DNA from: Clostridium manihotivorum
GTDB lineage: Bacteria > Bacillota > Clostridia > Clostridiales > Clostridiaceae
NCBI RefSeq assembly: GCF_004015185.1
Contig: NZ_CP025746.1
Span: 6,279,776 to 6,343,775 of the forward strand
DNA: 64,000 nucleotides
Direction of reading: 5' to 3'
How positions within the stretch are numbered: position 1 is the first letter of the stretch; each line of letters starts with the position of its first letter. Position numbers and translations under genes: made by a program. The notes beneath the pieces are model-generated. The model had not been told where the DNA came from. It did not search any database and saw only the letters and a list, made by a program, of their open reading frames with translations. Positions 18,857 to 27,475 of the stretch are shown one piece after another.

Positions 18857-19789
18857 TTATCTTTGCCCTTTTTCGTAAGGAACACCATCTGCTGCTGGTG
18901 CTTGAGTCTTACCAACAAACCCTGCTAATGCTATCATTGTTATTATATATGGGAATACTGAGTATATTTCTGTTGGTAGGTTTAGTCCTAAAAGCTGTGA
19001 CTTTAACTGGAACGCATCTGCAAAGCTGAATAGTAAACATGCAAATAAAGTTCCCTTTGGCTTCCAGTTGCCGAATATTACTGCTGCTAGTGCTATAAAT
19101 CCCTTACCAGATACCATACCATCTCTATATAGTGGTGTAGTTCCAAGTGATAAGGCTGCTCCACCAAGACCTGCAAGCATTCCTGATATTATAACACATA
19201 TATATCTTACCTTATATACGTTTATTCCTAGAGTATCTGCTGCCTTTGGATGCTCTCCAACAGCTCTTATTCTCAAGCCCCATGGAGTCTTATAAAGTAC
19301 AAAGTGAGCAATAAATACAGCTATGACCGCTGCGTAGACAAACCAGTTTAAATCTCCTACAAGCTTACCTAATATAGGCATATTTCTTAATGCTTTTGGT
19401 ATATTATAAGCTAAACCAGTAACTCCATCTGTTTGTCCGCCCTTTCCAAAAAGCTTAAAGATAAGGAAAGCCGCTAAGGCTTGAGCGAAAAGATTTATAG
19501 CTGTACCTGATATTACTTGGTCTGCTTTTAGATTTATACTTAAGAAAGCATGGATTAGAGCTATAGCTCCTCCTGCAATCAGGGCAAATAGCACCCCTAC
19601 TAGAGCGCTTCCTGTAAGGAAGGACCCGTATACTCCAAAGAAGGCTCCCATGATCATCATACCTTCAAGTCCTATATTTACAACTCCTGATCTTTCTGAA
19701 AAAACTCCACCAAGACCTGCAAATATTAAAGGAGTAGCAAGAGCTAGAGTTGAGGATAACAGTTCCATTATTATATTTATACTAGCCAT
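18857..19789 (-). CDS. Nucleoside ABC transporter permease, NupQ/YufQ type
   Basis: A 310-residue BPD_transp_2 family permease with eight to ten helices and the conserved loops GLEGMMIMGAFFGVYG (about 40-55) and GGAALSLGTTPLYRDGMVSG (about 208-227). The start ATG overlaps the upstream permease stop by 8 nt. It forms one membrane half of a nucleoside importer with the next gene. It resembles B. subtilis NupQ. Confidence 0.9.
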   Translation of the reverse strand: MASINIIMELLSSTLALATPLIFAGLGGVFSERSGVVNIGLEGMMIMGAFFGVYGSFLTGSALVGVLFALIAGGAIALIHAFLSINLKADQVISGTAINLFAQALAAFLIFKLFGKGGQTDGVTGLAYNIPKALRNMPILGKLVGDLNWFVYAAVIAVFIAHFVLYKTPWGLRIRAVGEHPKAADTLGINVYKVRYICVIISGMLAGLGGAALSLGTTPLYRDGMVSGKGFIALAAVIFGNWKPKGTLFACLLFSFADAFQLKSQLLGLNLPTEIYSVFPYIITMIALAGFVGKTQAPAADGVPYEKGQR

Positions 19790-20882
19790 TGATCATCGCC
19801 CCCTTCTTCTTCTTTTCTGCAAAGTACTTAACAATATAGTCTGTTGCTACAAAGATTATTATTATTGATTGTATAAGATAAACTATTTCCTTTGGTATAC
19901 CATTTAGCTGTAGCACCTTTGAACTGCTGTTTAAAGCTCCGAAAAGTACTGCTGCAAAGATACATCCTATCGGATGGCTTTTCGCAAGAAGAGCTACTGC
20001 CATACCTGTAAATCCATAACCAGGAAGAGTACTAAAATCATCTGTGTAGTACTTACCACCAGCTAAGTGAACTGCTCCACCAAGCCCTGCTATAGCTCCT
20101 GATATAACCATTGCAAGAACTATGTTCTTTGAGATGTTTATTCCGCCATATTCAGCTCCCTGTGGATTCAAGCCTACTGCTCTAAGCTCATAACCTATAG
20201 TAGTCTTCCATAAAAGCCAAGTTATAAGTATCGCCACTGCTATTCCTATAAACACACCTATGTTTGCTTGATAGTCTGGCATGAATCTAGCAAGTCTTGC
20301 ACTTTCTTGTATTAGTGGTGATGCAGACTTTCCTTTAACACCAAAGGAAGTTCTAAGGATTACAAAGTTTGCAACATACATTGATATATAGTTCATCATG
20401 ATCGAGTTAATAACTTCATTGGTTCCCATCTTTGCCTTAAGATATCCTGGTACTGCCGCCCAAAGGCCTCCTGCCAATATACCAGATATCAAGATTAGAG
20501 GAATATGGATAAAGGCTGGTAGTCCTGGTATAACACCTACTAGAGCTGCTGCAAGTGTACCAATTACGAATTGACCTTCTCCTCCTATGTTAAACAAACC
20601 TGTTTTGAAAGCTACTGCGTTAGCTACACCGGTAAATAAAAGTGGTGTTAAGTAGAAGATAGTATTGAATACATTCATCTCACTACCGAAGGATCCCTTC
20701 CATATGGTTCTAAAAAGGTCGCCTAACGCCGTAAAGTAATCTAATATTGAGTATCCCTTTGCCCATATTACGAAAAATCCTGAAATGAATATAGAAAAAA
20801 CTATAGCTGCTAGTGGGAATAAAATAGGTTTTACTATTGCAAATAATTTATTTTCTTTATTCGTTGATGCCGTTTTACTCAA
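19782..20882 (-). CDS. Nucleoside ABC transporter permease, NupP/YufP type
   Basis: A 366-residue BPD_transp_2 permease with about ten helices. The conserved loop FNIGGEGQFVIG (residues about 95-106) and the motif GLGGAVHLAGGKYY (about 265) are typical of the NupP side. The start is TTG (20880-20882), overlapping the ATPase stop by 8 nt, with GAGGTG upstream. Translation is therefore coupled through ATPase, NupP and NupQ. Confidence 0.9.
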   Translation of the reverse strand: MSKTASTNKENKLFAIVKPILFPLAAIVFSIFISGFFVIWAKGYSILDYFTALGDLFRTIWKGSFGSEMNVFNTIFYLTPLLFTGVANAVAFKTGLFNIGGEGQFVIGTLAAALVGVIPGLPAFIHIPLILISGILAGGLWAAVPGYLKAKMGTNEVINSIMMNYISMYVANFVILRTSFGVKGKSASPLIQESARLARFMPDYQANIGVFIGIAVAILITWLLWKTTIGYELRAVGLNPQGAEYGGINISKNIVLAMVISGAIAGLGGAVHLAGGKYYTDDFSTLPGYGFTGMAVALLAKSHPIGCIFAAVLFGALNSSSKVLQLNGIPKEIVYLIQSIIIIFVATDYIVKYFAEKKKKGAMING

Positions 20883-22416
20883 GACCCTTCACCTCTTTCT
20901 TATCATCCTTAAGACTACCACCAGCCATAAGTATTCCAAGCTTTAGCTCTGTAGCATCTTTTCTATCTACTATATCTAATATTTGTCCATCATACATTAC
21001 TGCTATTCTATCAGATAAAGACATAACTTCATCAAGCTCTAAGGAAACTAGAAGCACTGCTTTTCCATTATCTCTTTCTTTTATTATTCTCTTATGAATA
21101 TACTCTATAGCTCCAACGTCAAGACCTCTTGTTGGCTGACATACTATTAGAAGTTCTGGATCTTTTGAGATCTCTCTAGCTACTATAAGCTTTTGTTGAT
21201 TTCCTCCTGATAGGGCAGAAGCCATAACCTCATCATTTGGTGTTCTTACGTCAAACTCTTCTATAAGCTTGTTGCAATGTTTTCTAACTTCATTGTAGTT
21301 TAATACTACCCCTTTGCTAAAAGGTTTAGTTCTATGAATTCCTAAAATGGAATTTTCAAATAATGAATATTTAAGTATTAGTCCTCTTTTATGTCTATCT
21401 TCTGGAACATGTCCTACTCCAGATTCCATAACCATTCTTGGTGACTTATTAAATATATCCTTACCATTTATAGTTATTTTTCCACTAGTCGCTTTTCTAA
21501 GACCAGTTAAAGCTTCTATAAACTCTGACTGACCATTACCATCTACCCCTGCTATACCAACTACTTCACCAACATGCACTGTAAGGTTAAGGTTCTTAAC
21601 TACAGCAATTTTTCTATTGTCATTGGCATTTAAGTTTTCTATCTTAAGGATCTCACGACCAACCTTCGCTTCATCCTTGTCTACTACAAGATTTACTTTT
21701 CTTCCTACCATTAGCTCCGCTAATTGGTCGATATTAGTGTCCTTTGTATTAACAGTACCTGTCACTTTACCTCTTCTTATTATAGTTACTCTGTCACTCA
21801 TCTTCATAACTTCTTTAAGCTTATGAGTGATAAGAATTACTGACTTACCTTGTGCCTTTAGATTGTCTATAATAACTCCAAGTTCATCAATTTCTTGAGG
21901 TGTTAAAACTGCTGTTGGTTCATCAAGTATTAATATGTCTGCTCCTCTGTATAGAGCTTTTAGTATCTCTACCTTTTGCTGCTTACCAACGGTTATATCT
22001 TCTATTACTTCATTAGGATCTATATTGAAACCATACTTACTTGCAATAGCTTTAACATTTTCTATTGCCTTCTTCATATCTACCTTTAAGCCTTTTTTAG
22101 GCTCTATACCTAAAACTATGTTTTCTGCAACTGTAAAATTGTGAACAAGCATAAAATGTTGATGTACCATACCAATTCCTAGCTTTATAGCATCATTAGG
22201 GTTAGTTATCTTAGCAAGCTGTCCATTTACGTATATTTCACCCTTTTCTTGTTGGTACAAACCATATAGTATGTTCATTAAAGTGGTCTTTCCAGCGCCA
22301 TTTTCTCCAAGCAAAACATGAGTTTCACTTTTATTAAGATCAAAATTAACATTATCGTTGGCTACAGTCCCTGGGAATATTTTTGTTATGCCCTTCATTT
22401 CTACCACTTTTGTCAT
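20875..22416 (-). CDS. Nucleoside ABC transporter ATPase with tandem domains, NupO/YufO type
   Basis: A 513-residue protein with two fused ABC domains, as in ribose/nucleoside importers. Domain 1 has Walker A GENGAGKTT (residues about 37-45), a degenerate signature (DITVGKQQKVEIL) and Walker B ILILDEPTAVL. Domain 2 (about 260-500) has a degenerate Walker A (GVDGNGQSE) and signature LSGGNQQK. The ATG has TAGGAGG upstream. It is the first gene of the operon. The BMP-family lipoprotein normally encoded next to it is not present in this window. Confidence 0.93.
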   Translation of the reverse strand: MTKVVEMKGITKIFPGTVANDNVNFDLNKSETHVLLGENGAGKTTLMNILYGLYQQEKGEIYVNGQLAKITNPNDAIKLGIGMVHQHFMLVHNFTVAENIVLGIEPKKGLKVDMKKAIENVKAIASKYGFNIDPNEVIEDITVGKQQKVEILKALYRGADILILDEPTAVLTPQEIDELGVIIDNLKAQGKSVILITHKLKEVMKMSDRVTIIRRGKVTGTVNTKDTNIDQLAELMVGRKVNLVVDKDEAKVGREILKIENLNANDNRKIAVVKNLNLTVHVGEVVGIAGVDGNGQSEFIEALTGLRKATSGKITINGKDIFNKSPRMVMESGVGHVPEDRHKRGLILKYSLFENSILGIHRTKPFSKGVVLNYNEVRKHCNKLIEEFDVRTPNDEVMASALSGGNQQKLIVAREISKDPELLIVCQPTRGLDVGAIEYIHKRIIKERDNGKAVLLVSLELDEVMSLSDRIAVMYDGQILDIVDRKDATELKLGILMAGGSLKDDKKEVKGLE

Positions 22417-22533
22417 AACTAATACCTCCTACTCAAAACTTTTTAATGTTTATACTTTTATTTGATAGACCACTCTACTCCTCAGGAGCTTCAAAGCATA
22501 TCTATTTAATTGCATAAGTAAGTATTATCGAAT

Positions 22534-22549
22534 ATGTTATCGCTTACAT
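22534..22549 (-). promoter_or_regulatory. Perfect cre-type operator at the nucleoside operon promoter
   Basis: ATGTAAGCGATAACAT on the minus strand fits every position of the CcpA cre consensus WTGNAARCGNWWWCAW. It lies 4 bp downstream of the -10 box, where binding would block transcription. The same sequence could be the operator of the locus's own LacI-family regulator. Confidence 0.75.
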
Positions 22550-22553
22550 ACTT

Positions 22554-22582
22554 ATATTAATACACAAAAATATTACCGTCAA
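22554..22582 (-). promoter_or_regulatory. Promoter of the nucleoside uptake operon
   Basis: TTGACG (22577-22582) and TAATAT (22554-22559) on the minus strand are spaced by 17 nt and lie about 135 bp before the ATPase ATG. The operator follows directly. Confidence 0.65.
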
Positions 22583-22656
22583 TCATATTCTCATGGGTTT
22601 TGTAAACATTTTCATCATTTCACACTAACAATTCTACATCTATCGACAAAATATTC

Positions 22657-22747
22657 TCGCGAAACTTATTTTATCATATTTTTTTTAACTAATAAAGGGA
22701 CTTTATCATGTTAAGTCGCGAAAAAATTAGCAATTACTCTAAATAAA
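22657..22747. promoter_or_regulatory. Paired TCGCGAAA motifs upstream of the promoter
   Basis: TCGCGAAA occurs twice about 58 bp apart, near 22657 and 22715, in otherwise AT-only DNA. Regularly spaced CG-centred motifs suggest LacI-type or other regulator contacts, but no factor can be named. Confidence 0.3.
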
Positions 22748-22791
22748 AACAACTATATGATAAAGTTATCCTCCTCATATAGTTGTTTTTT
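22748..22791. terminator. Bidirectional terminator downstream of the nitroreductase gene
   Basis: AACAACTATATGA and TCATATAGTTGTT form a perfect 13-bp stem, with T-runs on both strands. On the minus strand it would stop nitroreductase transcripts before the nucleoside operon. An AAAGCGCTTT palindrome (22796-22805) sits beside it. The rest of the gap to 23139 shows nothing. Confidence 0.8.
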
Positions 22792-23139
22792 TATTAAAGC
22801 GCTTTCAAAAACTAAAAATCACTGCTGTTATTCAAAACATAATTCGTAAATAAACCTACAGTCTATGTAATATCATAGAGGTTAAATAAGACTAGTGTAT
22901 TGATTAAATCTATAGTCTCAATATGCTAATCTTATTTAAATCCTTACTATCCATATATGAATAACCTTAATAATATATTTAATTTTTATGCTATGTTTAA
23001 AAATATTGTTCAAATTAAGTGGTCATGAAGGAGATGCTATATCTATTAATTTTAGAACAATACTTTAATCTCTAAAATTATGAAATAACATTCTATAATT
23101 CATTAACTAAATGCACTTTCTATTATACCTATAAAATTA

Positions 23140-23805
23140 TTATATCCAAGTAACAATTTGTTCCATTGACTGTCTTGTTTTAGCTCTTGGCTCTACTTTT
23201 CTATATCCAAAGGCAAGCATGTAAGATATAGTGAATCTTCCATCTTCTAATACTCCTTTGTTATTTAACACTTCCTCAAGTTTCTCTTTATTAAACCCTT
23301 CTATAGGACAAGAATCAATACCTATTTCAGCTGCAGCCGTCATCATATTTGCCATAGCTATATAAGTCTGCTTAGAAGCCCAATCATTTAATGCTCTAGA
23401 GCTTTCAAGCATCTTAAAATCATTCTCTTGAAAATCCTTGTATCTACTTCTTTTTCCTTCGGCAACGTCACTAGGAAGTTTTTGAATCGCTCTCATAAAG
23501 TCTTCTATATACTCAGAATCATATCTTAAGTCCTTTTCTGTTCTCGAAAGCACTAAAAGAAAATGACTAGCTGTAGGCAACTGACCTTGAGCACCCCATG
23601 AAACTTTTCTTATTTCCTCTCTAAAACTCATGTCTTGAACCACAACAAACTTCCAAGGTTCAAACCCTAGAGAACTTGGCGATAGTCTTCCTACTTCCAA
23701 AATAAAATCAAAATCTTCTTTAGAGATCTTCTTATCTTTATCAAACTCCTTACATGCATGTCTAAAATTATGTGCTGCCAATATTCTTTGCTTTAACTCT
23801 TGCAT
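23140..23805 (-). CDS. NAD(P)H-dependent nitroreductase family protein
   Basis: A 221-residue FMN-dependent oxidoreductase of the NfsB/YfkO-like group. It has the FMN-binding RHACKEFDKDKKIS (about 15-28), RLSPSSLGFEPWKFVVVQD (about 49-67) and C-terminal GYRKVEPRAKTRQS. The ATG follows AGAGGTGG. It is divergent from the HxlR regulator gene at 24170, a common pairing in which HxlR controls the reductase in response to electrophiles. Physiological substrate unknown. Confidence 0.9.
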   Translation of the reverse strand: MQELKQRILAAHNFRHACKEFDKDKKISKEDFDFILEVGRLSPSSLGFEPWKFVVVQDMSFREEIRKVSWGAQGQLPTASHFLLVLSRTEKDLRYDSEYIEDFMRAIQKLPSDVAEGKRSRYKDFQENDFKMLESSRALNDWASKQTYIAMANMMTAAAEIGIDSCPIEGFNKEKLEEVLNNKGVLEDGRFTISYMLAFGYRKVEPRAKTRQSMEQIVTWI

Positions 23806-23945
23806 TTCTAATCCACCTCTCGATTTATAATTTATAGATATACCAGTTTAAAGTAAAATATATAAATCAATAAAGCACCATTAACAGGTAAAGTTATTTC
23901 TAGTATTTTTAAGATTATACACCTGGAATATCTATTCCTCTAAAC

Positions 23946-24039
23946 AGACGTACTACTTCAACCCTTAGACTCAAAATGAAGCTTTCTATGAATCTAGGAA
24001 TCTTTATTTCGATAGATTTCATTATGAAGTAGTATGTCT
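23946..24039. promoter_or_regulatory. Large inverted repeat between nitroreductase and hxlR
   Basis: Arms of 15 nt (23946-23960 and 24025-24039; AGACGTACTACTTCA against TGAAGTAGTATGTCT) match but for one position. Inner complementary segments (AATGAA with TTTCATT, CTATGAA with TTCGATAG) continue the structure, giving a hairpin of about 94 nt. It could be a regulatory RNA, a dyad operator or a miniature element. It has no T-run. Confidence 0.5.
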
Positions 24040-24169
24040 ATATATAAATAAATTATATTGTATTATTTGCATATATTGAAGAATGCACATTTCTTATATA
24101 TAATATACTGTAATATACCTCAGTATAAAAAGTATACTTAATATAATTTTTCACTTCAGAGGTGTTTTT

Positions 24170-24508
24170 ATGAATATAGATAATATAGAATTAGAGAAAT
24201 CCAATTGTGTTAATTCTCCTTGTCCTGTAGAGGCTACATTAAATGTAATTGGTGGTAAATGGAAAGGCGTTATATTATATAGGTTACTATCCGGTAAGAA
24301 ACGGTTTAATGAACTTAGAAGAGAAATGCCAAAGATAACACATAGAATGCTTACTTTGCAATTAAGAGATCTCGAAGGTGATGGCTTAGTTAAGAGAACT
24401 ATATATGCCGAGGTACCTCCAAGGGTAGAGTACGAACTAACGGAATTAGGTCTAACAATAAAGCCAATAATAACAGAGTTATATAATTGGGGAAAAAATT
24501 ATTTATAA
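24170..24508 (+). CDS. HxlR-family transcriptional regulator
   Basis: A 112-residue winged-helix DNA-binding protein. It starts with a cysteine pair (NCVNSPCPVEATLNVIGGKW, residues 13-32), the family's usual redox- or aldehyde-sensing cysteine position, followed by KRFNELRREMPKITHRMLT in the recognition region. The ATG has AGAGGTG upstream. It is divergent from the nitroreductase gene and is its probable regulator. Confidence 0.93.
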   Translation: MNIDNIELEKSNCVNSPCPVEATLNVIGGKWKGVILYRLLSGKKRFNELRREMPKITHRMLTLQLRDLEGDGLVKRTIYAEVPPRVEYELTELGLTIKPIITELYNWGKNYL

Positions 24509-24643
24509 AAACTATTAAGTCTGCATCATCCGCAAATAGCTGGTATTTTCAAAATAGAAGCCATGCATACTAAGGAACAAAAATCACCTTATATGCATGG
24601 CTTTTATTCATAAAAATTATAGATACTTATTTTATAACAATCA

Positions 24644-26884
24644 TTACACTAGCTGATGCAAAAGCTTACTTATCTGTCCTACATGGTATATTTTAAGGTA
24701 ATGTAATGGCCTTGTCATAGCTACATATAGCAACTTTATATCTAACTCACTATCAGTATACATCTGTTCAGATGCATTGCAGATTATTACCATATCAAAC
24801 TCAAGCCCCTTAACTAAATAAGTAGGTATTATTACTATTCCTCCACTAAAATCACTCTCACCGCCAGTAACCATGGTAGTTTCTATGTTAAAGTTATCTA
24901 TTATACTTTTAAGCTTCCTACATTCCTCTATATTTTTACAAATAAGTGCTAGTGATTTATATCCTTTTTCTTTCCACAAATCTACATCAGCGTTTATCTT
25001 TAAGGCTAGCTCTTCAATATCACTTAATCCTTCTATTTTTATTACCTCACCATGTCTTATAACTGGTTTAGCAAGTGGAAGCTGGCGTTCTTTAATATTC
25101 TCAAGTATCTTTGTAGCACCACTCATTATTTCTACAGTTGTTCTATAACTTTGCTCAAGAGTAAGCATTTCAGCCTCTCCATCGAATATAGCCTTGTTTA
25201 TATAATCCCAATCGCTTGTTCCTCTATAGCTGTAGATCCCCTGACATATATCCCCTAGTATAGTCATGGAGCTTGATCCAAGAACCTCTTTTAATACTAA
25301 AAATTGAAACACGCTGAAATCCTGCGCCTCATCTATTACAATATGCCTTAAGTTTAGTTTTTCTTCCAATCCATATATCTTTAATTTTATATACATAAGT
25401 GGTGCCAAGTCTTCAATGTCTATGCTCTTACTGTCTATATTAGTTACCGTTTGCTCTGCAAGCTTTGCTACAAGACCTTCCGACTTCCAATACTTAAGCA
25501 TATACATGAAATCTTTATAATAATCACTTACTCTAAGGGGTACTATCTTGTCAAAGTATTCTCTAATCAAACTGCCCATCTTAATCCTTGCCCTTTTAAC
25601 AGTTATGTCTCTTTCATCTGCAATCTCTATTATCTTGGCTCTTCTTTCAGGACAATCATCCATATCTCTTCTCAGTTTATTTATCCTCCAGTCATAATCA
25701 TCTTCTATAGACTGAAGAATCTCTTTTTTATTTGCTTTTAGTTTATTTGTTAGATGCTTCTTAATTTCTATTATTCGCTTTTCAAAAGGGAGATGGTTGT
25801 AGCTGTTAGTAAACAAACTCTTTATTTCTTTATAAGAATATATTACAGTATCATGAATTTTGAAATCTAATTTAGGAATGTATTTTGCTTCTATAAACTT
25901 TAAAAACTTATCTAGCATCAATTTGTATTCTATTGAAGATTTAAAACTACTTATTTTATTCGATCTCATGTCTCCTTCAATTATACTTCTCAGTTTTTCC
26001 GAAGGATCTTTTATATCAAATTTTTCTTCAATAAGTTCCAATGCAAAATCCTCAAAGGTATTTTGCCTAACGCTATGAACACCTAGTTCCGGTAGTACAT
26101 CAGATATATAACTTAGGAAAAATCTATTTGGAGCGATTATCATAAACCCATCTGAGGGTACAGTCTTTTCATAATTGTACAAAAGATATGCTATTCTATG
26201 GAGTGCTATGGTTGTTTTTCCTCCTCCAGCAGCACCTTGAACTAGCAATGGCCTCCACATGTTAGCTCTAATCACCCTGTTCTGCTCCTCTTGAATGGTT
26301 GATACAATGTCTTTTAGCCTATTATCCTTAAGTGAATTAAGACTTGCCTGAAGGAACTCATCATTTGTAGTTATATCTATATCATATATTTCTTTTATTT
26401 GTGATTTTTCAATACTGTATTGTCTCTTAATACTTATATTGCCACTTATAACCCCATCTTCACATTGATATTGAGCTTCCCCAAGTCTACCTTCATAATA
26501 AAGGGTTGCCACAGGTGATCTCCAATCCACTATAATCATCTCGTTAGTATTGTCATCCATCAACGAGACCTTTCCGATATAAAGCTGTTGAAGTTTATCT
26601 TTATACTGTTCCTTAAAATCAACCCTAGCAAAGTATGGTTTTTCCATACTGCTTTCAAGCCCCTTAACCTTATACTCTAAATTCTTCTGAAGCACATAAT
26701 TTATAGATAGATCATTGAACTGCTCCGCATTGTCTGAGTTGTAATGAGATAAACCATATTCAACTTCTGAATCAATCTTATTTTTATCTGCTAATATCCT
26801 ATCATTATAGCTTTTAAGATATTTCAAAGTTATATCTAACCTTTTCAATTCTTCTTCATAATCAGGATGCTCTGTTCCCGCCAT
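24644..26884 (-). CDS. helD: HelD-type superfamily 1 helicase, RNA polymerase recycling factor
   Basis: A 746-residue UvrD-like ATPase. The N-terminal coiled-coil arm (about 8-75) is the HelD feature that enters the RNA polymerase secondary channel. Walker A is GAAGGGKTT (216-224); a large arm insertion (about 300-500) follows. Walker B is HIVIDEAQDFS, then GDICQGIYSYRG and the C-terminal VTGGESDFSGG and LYVAMTRPL motifs. HelD removes stalled polymerase from DNA. The ATG has AAGGAG upstream. A solitary gene. Confidence 0.92.
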   Translation of the reverse strand: MAGTEHPDYEEELKRLDITLKYLKSYNDRILADKNKIDSEVEYGLSHYNSDNAEQFNDLSINYVLQKNLEYKVKGLESSMEKPYFARVDFKEQYKDKLQQLYIGKVSLMDDNTNEMIIVDWRSPVATLYYEGRLGEAQYQCEDGVISGNISIKRQYSIEKSQIKEIYDIDITTNDEFLQASLNSLKDNRLKDIVSTIQEEQNRVIRANMWRPLLVQGAAGGGKTTIALHRIAYLLYNYEKTVPSDGFMIIAPNRFFLSYISDVLPELGVHSVRQNTFEDFALELIEEKFDIKDPSEKLRSIIEGDMRSNKISSFKSSIEYKLMLDKFLKFIEAKYIPKLDFKIHDTVIYSYKEIKSLFTNSYNHLPFEKRIIEIKKHLTNKLKANKKEILQSIEDDYDWRINKLRRDMDDCPERRAKIIEIADERDITVKRARIKMGSLIREYFDKIVPLRVSDYYKDFMYMLKYWKSEGLVAKLAEQTVTNIDSKSIDIEDLAPLMYIKLKIYGLEEKLNLRHIVIDEAQDFSVFQFLVLKEVLGSSSMTILGDICQGIYSYRGTSDWDYINKAIFDGEAEMLTLEQSYRTTVEIMSGATKILENIKERQLPLAKPVIRHGEVIKIEGLSDIEELALKINADVDLWKEKGYKSLALICKNIEECRKLKSIIDNFNIETTMVTGGESDFSGGIVIIPTYLVKGLEFDMVIICNASEQMYTDSELDIKLLYVAMTRPLHYLKIYHVGQISKLLHQLV

Positions 26885-27089
26885 TCAAATCACTCCTTAA
26901 TTTTAATTTTGTGCCACATTGTACTAAGCATAAAGTGGTAGCCAAGTTTGAATACTGAGATAGATAATATTTTATATCAAATAATGGAAATTTCAAAATG
27001 TTACTCATCATCATATTTAATATTCCGATACTGTGACTTTATCTAATATATGTAGAACCATAGTAAATCTAAATATTTCTCAATTTATC

Positions 27090-27118
27090 TTGACAACACA
27101 CTATTTTTGCCTTATAGT
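27090..27118 (+). promoter_or_regulatory. Near-consensus sigma-A promoter of a candidate small RNA
   Basis: TTGACA (27090-27095) and TATAGT (27113-27118), 17 nt apart. This is one of the best promoters in the window, yet no reading frame follows before the terminator 75 nt on. Confidence 0.75.
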
Positions 27119-27124
27119 ATAAGT

Positions 27125-27222
27125 ATAAATTAGAAAATCATATTATATTAGTGATTTTATGTCAAAAATAATTTGTAAAATATTGTCAATTACTAGAGAT
27201 TTATGTTCTCTAGTTTTTTTAT
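27125..27222 (+). ncRNA. Candidate small RNA or leader of about 100 nt
   Basis: Bounded by the strong promoter at 27090-27118 and an intrinsic terminator (ACTAGAGA 27192-27199, TCTCTAGT 27207-27214, T-run to 27220). No reading frame with a ribosome site lies inside. It could be a stand-alone sRNA or an attenuated leader of the radical SAM gene 250 bp downstream. The boundaries are inferred from the signals. Confidence 0.55.
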
Positions 27223-27475
27223 TTTATAGAAGCTACAACTAAAAATTGTGTTAATTCTTAAATAAATCAGAACCCCTTCCTACCTGCAATTAATCCACTT
27301 AATATAAACTGCCGCATAAATATTTATTATAATTGGCTTACTCCATAAAAATGTTGATTATAAAAATTTAAAATTATATATTTAGATATGTGAAGTTGTA
27401 ACTTTCAATTTGAACAATATTAAAAATAGATTTATTAATTTTATGGAATGCCACACTAAGCATAGGAGATTTCAA

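Noticed and set aside
25451-25741. 96-codon plus-strand frame in helD
   Set aside because: Antisense shadow of a well-supported helicase; low-complexity translation and no ribosome site.
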